In this document: positions 18,561-25,660 of the stretch, in pieces
Position numbering within the stretch: position 1 is the stretch's first letter
How the letters are laid out: every line of letters begins with the position of its first letter
Assembly: GCF_002024165.1 (NCBI RefSeq)
Contig: NZ_MWQN01000001.1
Coordinates: 3,513,365-3,577,364 of the forward strand
DNA length: 64,000 nucleotides
Direction of reading: 5' to 3'
Source: Embleya scabrispora
GTDB taxonomy: Bacteria; Actinomycetota; Actinomycetes; Streptomycetales; Streptomycetaceae
The notes under the pieces: model-generated
Seen by the model: only the letters and a program-made list of their open reading frames with translations
Database searches by the model: none
Told to the model about the DNA's origin: nothing
Made by a program: the position numbers and the translations under genes

Positions 18561-19945
18561 CGGTCGTCCTCCCGTGAATGCGGCGGGCACGGGATCGTCA
18601 CCCGCACGAGGGTCGGCCCGCCCGGCGGGCTGGACACCCGGATCGTGCCGTCGACGACCGCGACCCGGTCGGCGAGTCCGGTCAGCCCGGTGCCGTCGGC
18701 GAGGCGGGCGCCGCCGCGTCCGTCGTCCTCGACGTCGACGGTCAGCCGGCCGTGCCGCACGCGGGCGGTGAGCCGGATGGTGTCGGCGGCGCTGTGCCGG
18801 AGCGCGTTGGCCAGTGCCTCGGCGGCGGCGAAGTACGCGGCGGTCTCGACCGCTTGCGGTGGGCGGTGCGGCAGGTCGATGTCGGTGTGCACGGGCAGCG
18901 GGCAGAACTCGGCGAGTTCGTACAGGGCCGCGCCCAATCCCCGGTCGGTCAGTACCTGGGGGTGGATGCCGCGGATCAGTTCGCGCAGGTCGGCCATCAG
19001 GGTCTTGGCCTGGTCGTGTGCCCTGGCGACGGCCTGCCCCGCCGGGGAGTCGGCGGGCAGGTCCATCCGGGCGAGGCCCAATTGCAGGGTCAGGCCGAGG
19101 AGTTGCTGCTGAGCGCCGTCGTGCAGATCGCGTTCGATGCGGCGGCGCTCCGCGGCGAAGCCGTCCGCGAGGCGCGACCGGGAGCGGGTGACCTCGACGA
19201 GGCGGGTGGCGAGCGGGTCGGGGCGGGGCTCGACCAGGGTCCGGGACAGGGCGGCCTGCGCCCGGACGAGGGTGGTCAGGACCACGATGCCCAGGATGCC
19301 CGCAGCGAGCCCGGCGGCGCAGTACGGGAGCGCGTCGGGGACGCTGCGCGCGTGGCCGATGCCGAGTGCCACCGGGCCGCCGCTGCTGCGCGCCACCACG
19401 AGCGGCGCGGCGAGCCATACCGAGCACAGGACGACCCAGGTCGCCGCGAGCAGTACCAACCCGGGGCCCGCGACGGCGACCAGGTACCCGGCGGCGACCT
19501 CCCGCCAGGCGCGGGCCGTGGTGTACCTCGCGCGGAGCCGAACGGCACCGGGGCGCGGCTCGGGATCGCCCGGCTCGGTCGGCGCGGGTGCCAGGACGCG
19601 CAGCCGGCGGCGTTCGAGCGCGGCCAGCGGAGCCGCGGCCAGGGGCGCGACGCCGACGGTAAGGAGGATTCCGAACGTCAGGAGCGCGGCACGGCGGACG
19701 GCGTCCTCCCACGAGGAGATGTCGGCCGGCCGGGTGCACGCCATCAGCAGCGGTGTCGTGAGCGTGCCGAGGATCACCAGGGCGAGGAGGCCGACCGGCA
19801 GGCCGAGGGCGAGGTAGGCGAGCCGGCGCAGCCGCCGCTGCGGGCCCGCGCCGGCGGTGCGGTCGGCGGTGCGGTCGGGGGTGGTGCGGTCGGGGGCCTC
19901 GCGGGTTCCGGGCCGCCGGCGGCGAAGCAGGGTGTACGACGGCAC
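18557..19945 (-). CDS. Sensor histidine kinase
   Basis: 462 residues from GTG 19945 with GAAAGGA upstream. After a disordered Arg/Thr/Pro-rich N-terminus come four to five hydrophobic segments (about 45-75, 90-115, 155-185, 205-230). The HisKA_3 box RRIERDLHDGAQQQ contains the phosphoacceptor His near 290, followed by an HATPase domain (EALANALRHS, DDGRGG, GTGLTGLADR). It follows the ABC transporter genes on the same strand and couples to the response regulator through GTGA, suggesting this system controls or is sensed through the transporter. Confidence 0.9.
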   Translation of the reverse strand: MPSYTLLRRRRPGTREAPDRTTPDRTADRTAGAGPQRRLRRLAYLALGLPVGLLALVILGTLTTPLLMACTRPADISSWEDAVRRAALLTFGILLTVGVAPLAAAPLAALERRRLRVLAPAPTEPGDPEPRPGAVRLRARYTTARAWREVAAGYLVAVAGPGLVLLAATWVVLCSVWLAAPLVVARSSGGPVALGIGHARSVPDALPYCAAGLAAGILGIVVLTTLVRAQAALSRTLVEPRPDPLATRLVEVTRSRSRLADGFAAERRRIERDLHDGAQQQLLGLTLQLGLARMDLPADSPAGQAVARAHDQAKTLMADLRELIRGIHPQVLTDRGLGAALYELAEFCPLPVHTDIDLPHRPPQAVETAAYFAAAEALANALRHSAADTIRLTARVRHGRLTVDVEDDGRGGARLADGTGLTGLADRVAVVDGTIRVSSPPGGPTLVRVTIPCPPHSREDDR

Positions 19946-20081
19946 GGCGGTCCTTTCGTGATCGGCGGCGGCGGTGCGCACACCGTACCCACCGAGCCGC
20001 CGGGTCCGAGCGCCCCTGCCTCGGCATTGCGGCCGCGGGGTCGGCGCCGCCCGAACGGCGCGCTGCGACGGGCCGCGGCCC

Positions 20082-22043
20082 TCACGTACGCGCCCCGGCG
20101 AGCCGCACCGGCCGCTCCCGCGTCGCCGTTCGCGCGGTTCCCACGGCGGCCACCGCCGCCACGGCGAACGCCGCCGGCACGATGGTCGCCAACATCCCCC
20201 ACGGCACCACCACGATCGCCGTCCCCGTCGCGGCCGCCGTGCTCCTGGCCGTGCCGGCCATCCCCGCCGCCGCGACGAGACCGCCGAGCAGGAGGCCGAT
20301 CGTGGTCACGGCACATGCTTCGACGAGCGCCATCCGTACCACCTGCGGGCGTTCGAGGCCGCCCAGCCGGAGGACCGCGAACTCGGCGCGGCGTTCGGCC
20401 GTGGCGATGACCAGCGCGTTGACCACGCCGATCAGGGCGTAGACGCCCGCGAGTCCGAGCAGTACCGCGAAAATCTTGTCGTTGCCGTCCTGCTGCGCAT
20501 CGGCTCTGCCCTGCGCCCATCGCGCCACGGTGGTCGACTCGCCGAGTCCCGCCGCGCGGATACGCTTCGCGACCTCGGCGACGGATGCGCCCGGCGCGAC
20601 CATCAGCACGGATTCCGCCGGCGCGGCGGCGACGAGATCGGCGGGCAGTGCCTCGCGCGGAATCAGGAACTCGTCCCCGATATCCAGGGTTTCCGGAAGT
20701 ACCGCGACCACCCGCAGGGTGCGCTCGTGGCCCGCGACATCGACGCTGACGGTGTCGCCGACACGCGGGGGACGGTAGCCCTCGGCGGGCACCGCGGAGC
20801 CGACGGCCACGGTGTCGCCGCGAAGGTCGGCCAGCGAGCCGGACGCGGGCGCGAGCGTACGGGCCCGTGCGTAGGCGGCCGGGTCGACGGCGATCACCCG
20901 CTCGTCGAACACGTGCGGCCGCGCCGCCTCGGCGCCGTCGCGGCGAACCTCGGCGGTCACCGGCACCGGTACGGTCAGCCGGGTCGACACGTCCGCCACG
21001 CCGGGGATCCCCGCCAACCGCGCCGCCCGCGCGCCGTCCACCGACGTGACGACGAGGTCGCCGCGGGTCAACCGCTCCTGCTCGACACCGATCGACCGCG
21101 CCAACACCCCCAGCGCGCCCGACAATCCGAGGACCAGCGAGACGAGAGTGATCAGCGGCGCCGCGACGGCCGCGTTGCGACGCACGCCGTCACGGATGTT
21201 CGCCTCGGCCAACGCACCCAGCGCGCCGCGCCGCAACATCAGGCCGAACACCCTTGCCACCAGCGGCACGACCAGCGGAGCGAGCGCCGACAGCGCCACC
21301 GCGCCGACGACCGCGAGCACCATCGCGATGGTGACCGCGCCGATCATGTCGGCGGCCTGCGCGCCGACGGCGAGCACGATCGACAGGGCCAGGCACGACA
21401 GGCCGACACACCACCGGCCCGGCGTCATCACGCGAGCCGCCGCGCCGGTGTCGTACATGGCCTCCAAGGGGCGGATGCGTCCCGCGCGCCGAGCCGCGTT
21501 CCACGAGCCGAGCAGGGCGATGCCCGTTCCGGTGGCGCCCGCGACGAGCACGGCCTTCCAGTCCCAATACGTGGGTCGGAACCCGGCCGGTACGAAGCCG
21601 ACGTGTTCCAGCAGCCGTGCCTGGACCCACGTCGCGACCAGTCCCAACGGAGCGCCGCACAGCGCACCGACGACACCCAGCAGCAGCGACTCGGCCGCGA
21701 GCAACCGCCGCACCTGGCCGCGACCGCCACCCAGTACGCGCAGCAGAGCGAGGTCCCGGCGGCGCTGGGCGACCGCGAAAGCGCAGGTCGAGCCGACGAC
21801 GAAGACCGCGAGGAACACCACGAGCGGGACCTGAAGCCCCATCAGCATCGCCGCACCGACGAAGCCTTCGCGCATCTCGTTGCGTTCGGCGTGCGGCAGA
21901 TCGGACGGGATGACCGGATCGGACACCGACATCAACACCAGCAGCGACGCCTGGACGAGCGCGACGCCCAGCGCGATGGCGACCAGCGCACCCGCGAACA
22001 ACTGCTTGCGGTCGCGCAGCGTGCTCAGGGAAAGCGTGAACAT
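20082..22043 (-). CDS. ABC transporter permease, FtsX/MacB type
   Basis: 653 residues from ATG 22043, four bases after the ATPase stop. The fold has two FtsX-like halves with about eight membrane segments: first helix near 15-40, a cluster from about 65 to 165, mid-protein helices near 225-300, and a C-terminal cluster from about 515 to 640; a large extracytoplasmic domain lies between about 325 and 500. Such transporters typically export peptides or lipids or confer antimicrobial-peptide resistance; the substrate here is not predictable. Confidence 0.88.
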   Translation of the reverse strand: MFTLSLSTLRDRKQLFAGALVAIALGVALVQASLLVLMSVSDPVIPSDLPHAERNEMREGFVGAAMLMGLQVPLVVFLAVFVVGSTCAFAVAQRRRDLALLRVLGGGRGQVRRLLAAESLLLGVVGALCGAPLGLVATWVQARLLEHVGFVPAGFRPTYWDWKAVLVAGATGTGIALLGSWNAARRAGRIRPLEAMYDTGAAARVMTPGRWCVGLSCLALSIVLAVGAQAADMIGAVTIAMVLAVVGAVALSALAPLVVPLVARVFGLMLRRGALGALAEANIRDGVRRNAAVAAPLITLVSLVLGLSGALGVLARSIGVEQERLTRGDLVVTSVDGARAARLAGIPGVADVSTRLTVPVPVTAEVRRDGAEAARPHVFDERVIAVDPAAYARARTLAPASGSLADLRGDTVAVGSAVPAEGYRPPRVGDTVSVDVAGHERTLRVVAVLPETLDIGDEFLIPREALPADLVAAAPAESVLMVAPGASVAEVAKRIRAAGLGESTTVARWAQGRADAQQDGNDKIFAVLLGLAGVYALIGVVNALVIATAERRAEFAVLRLGGLERPQVVRMALVEACAVTTIGLLLGGLVAAAGMAGTARSTAAATGTAIVVVPWGMLATIVPAAFAVAAVAAVGTARTATRERPVRLAGART

Positions 22044-22047
22044 CGGC

Positions 22048-22839
22048 TCACACCTCCAGCGACACGAGGCGATCGGCGATGTGCCGCGCGGACGGCCGCT
22101 CGATGCGATCGACCACCCGCCCGTCCGCGAGGAACACCACGGTGTCGGCGGCCGCGGCGGCGACCGGATCGTGCGTAACCATGACGATCGACTGCCCCGC
22201 GTCGTCGGACATGCCCCGCAACAGCCCCAACACGGTGCGGGCGGACGCCGAATCGAGCGCGCCGGTCGGCTCGTCCGCGAACAGCACCCTGGGCCGGGTG
22301 ACCATCGCCCGCGCCAGCGCGACGCGCTGCTGTTGCCCACCCGACAATTCGCGGGGGCGATGCCGTCCCCGGTCGGCGAGCCCGACGTCGGCGAGCGCGG
22401 ACCGGACGTCCTCGCGCCGCACCCTACGTCCCGCCAGCCGCAGCGGCAGCGCCACGTTCTGCTCGGCGGTCAGGGAAGCGACCAGGTTGAAGTTCTGGAA
22501 CACGAACCCGACCGTGCCGCGCCGTAGTCGGGTCAGCCGCCGGTCGTCCGCGCCGGTCAAGTCCTCGCCGAGGAGGGTGACGCGGCCCGAATCCACCGTG
22601 TCGAGCCCGGCGGCGCAGTGCAGCAGCGTCGACTTGCCCGACCCCGACGGCCCCATCACCGCGACCCAGGTCCCGGCCCGGAGCGACAGGTCCACACCGT
22701 CCAACGCCCGCACCCGCGCGTCGCCGCCGCCGTACCCGCGCACCGCCTGCCGCATCTCCAGGACCGGTACATCGGGCCGTGCCGGACCGGGCCGTACCGG
22801 CTCCGAACCCCTCGGCGCGTACTCCACTCTGCCGCCCAC
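22048..22839 (-). CDS. ABC transporter ATP-binding protein, MacB/LolD type
   Basis: 263 residues from GTG 22839, preferred for GGGAGG upstream over a GTG at 22869. Walker A GPSGSGKST, signature LSGGQQQRVALARAM, Walker B VLFADEPTGALD and the H-loop (MVTHD) are all present, as is FVFQNFNL in the Q-loop. Partner of the adjacent permease; this is the first gene of the ATPase - permease - kinase - regulator operon. Confidence 0.93.
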   Translation of the reverse strand: MGGRVEYAPRGSEPVRPGPARPDVPVLEMRQAVRGYGGGDARVRALDGVDLSLRAGTWVAVMGPSGSGKSTLLHCAAGLDTVDSGRVTLLGEDLTGADDRRLTRLRRGTVGFVFQNFNLVASLTAEQNVALPLRLAGRRVRREDVRSALADVGLADRGRHRPRELSGGQQQRVALARAMVTRPRVLFADEPTGALDSASARTVLGLLRGMSDDAGQSIVMVTHDPVAAAAADTVVFLADGRVVDRIERPSARHIADRLVSLEV

Positions 22840-22936
22840 GTCGTCCTCCCGGCCCTCGCGCGCCGCCACGGTGCGGGCGGTACTCGAAGTCCATCAACAC
22901 GGGCCGCCGAGGGCACTCGGGGAGGCAGGCGGATCC

Positions 22937-22958
22937 CGGGTATCCCTAGGCATACCCG
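22937..22958. promoter_or_regulatory. Palindrome upstream of the ABC operon
   Basis: CGGGTAT (22937-22943) and ATACCCG (22952-22958) pair perfectly around an eight-base centre containing the CCTAGG palindrome. It lies about 100 bases upstream of the ATPase start and just past the 3' end of the DUF1772 gene. It could be an operator or a short bidirectional hairpin; without a T-tract I favour an operator. Confidence 0.45.
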
Positions 22959-23001
22959 CCGGCGACGATCCGCGCGGACGCGTCGACGTCCCGCCGTCCC
23001 G

Positions 23002-23499
23002 CTAGCGGTGCGCGCCGTGCACGATCAGCGCCCAGGCCAGACAGGCGAACGCCGCCGTGTGCAGGCACGCGCGGACGATGTTCCAGGCGACCCACGTGCC
23101 CTCGAACTCCGCCCGGACCGCCGCCGGTTGCCCGACCCGGCCGCGATCACCGGCATCCGCCAGCCGGTTGTTGAGGGGCACGTTGACGCCGGCGGTGACC
23201 ACGAAGGCCACCAGGTACAGCGCGAGCGCCGCGAGCACCCACGGCAACACGGGCCGGCCCTGGTCGCGCCAGGCCTGGACGGCGGCCAGACCGAGGAGGG
23301 GGATCGTGCCCATGAACGGAAGCATGAAGGCCGGGTTGAGGATGGCCTTGTTGATGTCCCGCATCGCCTCGACGAACGTGTGGTCGGACGACCGGCCGAG
23401 ACCCGGCATGACCGAGTAGGAGAAGGCGGCGAACAGTCCGGCCATCAGCCCGGCGAAGACAACGGCGGTGAGCAGCACGCCCGTCTGCAGGTGTTCCAT
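23002..23499 (-). CDS. DUF1772 / anthrone oxygenase-like membrane protein
   Basis: 165 residues from ATG 23499 with GGAGG upstream. Four transmembrane segments (about 7-29, 57-77, 83-105, 138-160) with the conserved FSYSVMPGLGR after helix 1 and VNVPLNNRL after helix 3, typical of DUF1772. A few fungal relatives oxidise anthrones; most bacterial members are uncharacterised, so no substrate is claimed. It is monocistronic, and a strong inverted repeat lies 114 bases upstream. Confidence 0.85.
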   Translation of the reverse strand: MEHLQTGVLLTAVVFAGLMAGLFAAFSYSVMPGLGRSSDHTFVEAMRDINKAILNPAFMLPFMGTIPLLGLAAVQAWRDQGRPVLPWVLAALALYLVAFVVTAGVNVPLNNRLADAGDRGRVGQPAAVRAEFEGTWVAWNIVRACLHTAAFACLAWALIVHGAHR

Positions 23500-23921
23500 G
23501 GTGCGTCCTCCTGATTGCCGGCCACATCGACGACGCGGCCACGAGGGCGTCGCCGCAGCTCAACCATCGGACCCGGGGCGCACCGCCGACAACGGCCGTT
23601 TCCGCAAGGCGCGTTAACCTGACGGTTAACGCCACGGCTGTGGGCCGGGGTGGCGCCGGCTGAGGCGTGCCATCGCGGCTCAGACACGAGCTGTGTGGGC
23701 CGCCCGATACCGGCTTTCGGAGCCGGGCGGCGAAGTACCGGCCGGAGCCCGCTTCTTGGCGATTCGGCGCGCTGTCCGGACGCGTGTCCGAGGCTCTTCG
23801 GACAATTCCGTCCGACAGGTTGCCCGGTTCCTGGCAGGATGCCAGCCCAGTGGGGTGCGGTGCCGCCGCGGTGGGTACGTCGGGGCGAACCGGGGTCGAA
23901 TGCGGTGACGAGAGGCAGTCG
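23500..23921. other. Divergent intergenic region between DUF1772 gene and Crp/Fnr gene
   Basis: 422 bases with no convincing gene. An open frame continues upstream of the Crp/Fnr start to 23667, but its composition is unlike a cNMP-binding domain and no ribosome site is seen. The region contains the inverted repeat at 23613-23630 and presumably both promoters. Confidence 0.5.
23613..23630. promoter_or_regulatory. Perfect inverted repeat GTTAACC-TGAC-GGTTAAC
   Basis: Two seven-base arms pair exactly around TGAC. It is strikingly AT-rich for this genome and lies upstream of the DUF1772 gene and about 290 bases upstream of the Crp/Fnr start. The shape suits a dimeric repressor. Which gene it controls cannot be told by eye. 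Confidence 0.55.
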
Positions 23922-24608
23922 ATGGAGTTCGAGGATCGGGTCCCGTTCGTGGTCCGGCTGGAGTCCGAGGATCGGCAGGCCCTCTTCGCGCGCGGAACCC
24001 GCCTGGTTTTCCCCATACGCCAGGTGCTTCTGCGCCAACACGAGCCTTCGGCGCACGTGCTGATCCTGCTCTCCGGTTGGACGAAGGTCACTTCGGCCGC
24101 AGCGAACGGCTACGAGGCGCTGCTGGCACTGCGCGGGCCCGGCGACATCATCGGAGACGGTGCGGCGGTCAGCGGACGGCATCGGTCGGCGACCGTCACG
24201 GCTTTGAAGCAGGTGGAGGCATTGGCTGTCGAGACCGAGCAGTTCAACGCCCTTCTCGACGAACGGCCGGGCATCACCAAAAAGTTGCTGGCGCTGACCG
24301 CGGACAGGACTCGTGACAGCGACCGTCGGCGTGTGCAGTACGCGGCCATGAACGTGCAGGAACGACTAGCACTGCTCCTCCTGGAATTGATGCGCGGTCA
24401 CGGTCGGGACTCCCAGGAGGGGGGGGTGCGACTCACTCCCGGGCTCACCCAGAGTGAGCTGGCGGGTTCCGTGGGCGCGTCCCGGGAAGCGGTCGCGCGT
24501 CTGTTGAAAGACCTGCGCGAGCGCGGAATCGTGCGCACCGAGCGCCGCAGCCTGGTGGTCATCAGGCCGGAGGCGCTTCGGAGGATGGCGCGCCATGACG
24601 TTCGCTGA
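23922..24608 (+). CDS. Crp/Fnr-family cyclic-nucleotide-type regulator
   Basis: 228 residues from ATG 23922. Residues 15-130 form the cNMP-binding beta-roll; the phosphate-binding cassette is recognisable as GPGDIIGDGAAVSGRHRSATVTA (72-94), with Arg88 where cAMP receptors bind the phosphate. No Fnr-type Cys cluster is seen. Residues about 170-213 are the Crp winged helix (LTQSELAGSVGASREAVARL). It precedes the cyclase-like gene by 155 bases, and a near-consensus CRP palindrome lies in that gap, suggesting it reads a cyclic nucleotide and controls the operon. Confidence 0.9.
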   Translation: MEFEDRVPFVVRLESEDRQALFARGTRLVFPIRQVLLRQHEPSAHVLILLSGWTKVTSAAANGYEALLALRGPGDIIGDGAAVSGRHRSATVTALKQVEALAVETEQFNALLDERPGITKKLLALTADRTRDSDRRRVQYAAMNVQERLALLLLELMRGHGRDSQEGGVRLTPGLTQSELAGSVGASREAVARLLKDLRERGIVRTERRSLVVIRPEALRRMARHDVR

Positions 24609-24643
24609 GCGGGCACTCGCCCGGCCGGACGGCAGGTCCCGTT

Positions 24644-24661
24644 CTGTGCAGACGGTCACAG
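24644..24661 (+). promoter_or_regulatory. CRP-like palindrome upstream of the cyclase operon
   Basis: CTGTGCAGACGGTCACAG matches TGTGA-N6-TCACA at nine of ten positions (one C for A) with the correct six-base spacer. It lies between the Crp/Fnr gene and the cyclase-like gene, 103 bases upstream of the latter, where an activator or repressor could act. Confidence 0.6.
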
Positions 24662-24763
24662 TTCGACAGTGCCGGTTTCCATCGCGCGGCAACCGTCTCC
24701 TCTGACACCGTCTCGGGTATCCAGCCGGGCCTTGGGAGCCCGTTCCTCCAGCGGAAGGCAGCC

Positions 24764-25660
24764 ATGGGTGAGCCGGTAAACCGAACGATTCTGCTCTTCG
24801 ACACCGAGCGGTTCAGTCATCGCGACGACGTCGTACAGGCAGTCCTACGGCGGAGTCTGAACGCGATCGTCGACCAGACACTGGTGGCCGCCGGTGTCGA
24901 GGCGACGCTCCAGTACCGCGAGGACCGCGGCGACGGCATGATCGTGCTGCTCGGCGCCGATGTGGCCAAGACAGCCGTTCTGCGCTCCCTCCTGACGCTC
25001 ACCCCCGAGTTGCTGCACGACCACAACCGCCTCGCCTCACGTAGCGCGCAGATGCGGCTGCGGATGGTGTTGGCCGCCGGTGAGATCACGCACGACCCGC
25101 ACGCCGGCACCGTCGGCGGGATCGTCGGGCACGATCTGAACCAGGCATGTCGGCTGCTCGACTCGGACGCGCTGCGTACCGCGTTGGCCGAACGCACGGA
25201 CGAGGAGAGCGTGCTGATGGTCAGTACGCAGGTCTACGAAGGTGTGGTCCGGCACGGTTATCGGGGGGTTCGGCCGGAACATTTCGAACGTATCGAGCTG
25301 GAGGTCAAGGACGGTGTGGTCGGCGCGTGGCTGCACAACCGGCACGGGGCAGCGGGTGGTTCGCAGACGGGGGATCCGAGTCGGACTGCTCGACCCCGGT
25401 CCGCTTCACACGCGGCGGTGGGCACGGAAGGAACGGGCACGGCAGGCGACGTTCCACAGTCATCCCGGGCGCAGGCCCAAGAGCGGCCTGTAGGGGCGGT
25501 GTTCCATTTTCACGGGACCCCAGAGGTACACGGATCCATCGTCGGCGGCGACCAGCACGGAGTCAGCGGAGGTCGGGTCACCGGTGATGTCGTCCTCGGC
25601 GGCGTCGTCACCAAGGGAGCCCCGGCTTCCGACAGCGAGGACGGCAGGAGGTCGTCGTGA
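24764..25660 (+). CDS. Class III nucleotide-cyclase-like protein with C-terminal amyloid-type signalling motif
   Basis: 298 residues from ATG 24764 (GGAAGG upstream). Residues 8-193 have the class III cyclase pattern: metal-binding Asp13 (ILLFDTERF), Asp57 in RGDGMIVLL, and GHDLNQACRLL near 122-132, corresponding to the G-x-x-x-N-x-A-x-R-L helix of cyclases. A disordered linker (195-245) leads to a Gly/Val-rich motif at 257-280 containing VGGDQHGVSGG, almost identical to one near the start of the next protein. The gene overlaps that gene by four bases (GTGA). With a Pycsar-type effector downstream, it may make a cyclic nucleotide; substrate specificity is not readable. Confidence 0.7.
   Translation: MGEPVNRTILLFDTERFSHRDDVVQAVLRRSLNAIVDQTLVAAGVEATLQYREDRGDGMIVLLGADVAKTAVLRSLLTLTPELLHDHNRLASRSAQMRLRMVLAAGEITHDPHAGTVGGIVGHDLNQACRLLDSDALRTALAERTDEESVLMVSTQVYEGVVRHGYRGVRPEHFERIELEVKDGVVGAWLHNRHGAAGGSQTGDPSRTARPRSASHAAVGTEGTGTAGDVPQSSRAQAQERPVGAVFHFHGTPEVHGSIVGGDQHGVSGGRVTGDVVLGGVVTKGAPASDSEDGRRSS
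25532..25603 (+). other. BASS-like motif, copy 1 (C-terminus of the cyclase-like protein)
   Basis: Codes for residues 257-280, containing VGGDQHGVSGG and TGDVVLGG. It matches the segment at 25897-25968 at 21 of 24 residues, the three changes being conservative or Arg/His. Glycine-punctuated beta-prone motifs shared by an effector C-terminus and an NLR N-terminus are the defining feature of BASS amyloid signalling motifs. Confidence 0.65.

Noticed and set aside
23667-23921. Upstream extension of the Crp/Fnr gene to 23667
   Set aside because: The extra 85 residues do not look like a cNMP-binding domain, and no ribosome site is seen; ATG 23922 gives a normal-length protein.
24764-25660. Complete classical two-gene Pycsar system
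   Set aside because: The cyclase-like and effector genes are separated by two other genes and the cyclase has an extra C-terminal motif, so it is reported as a composite candidate rather than a standard Pycsar locus.
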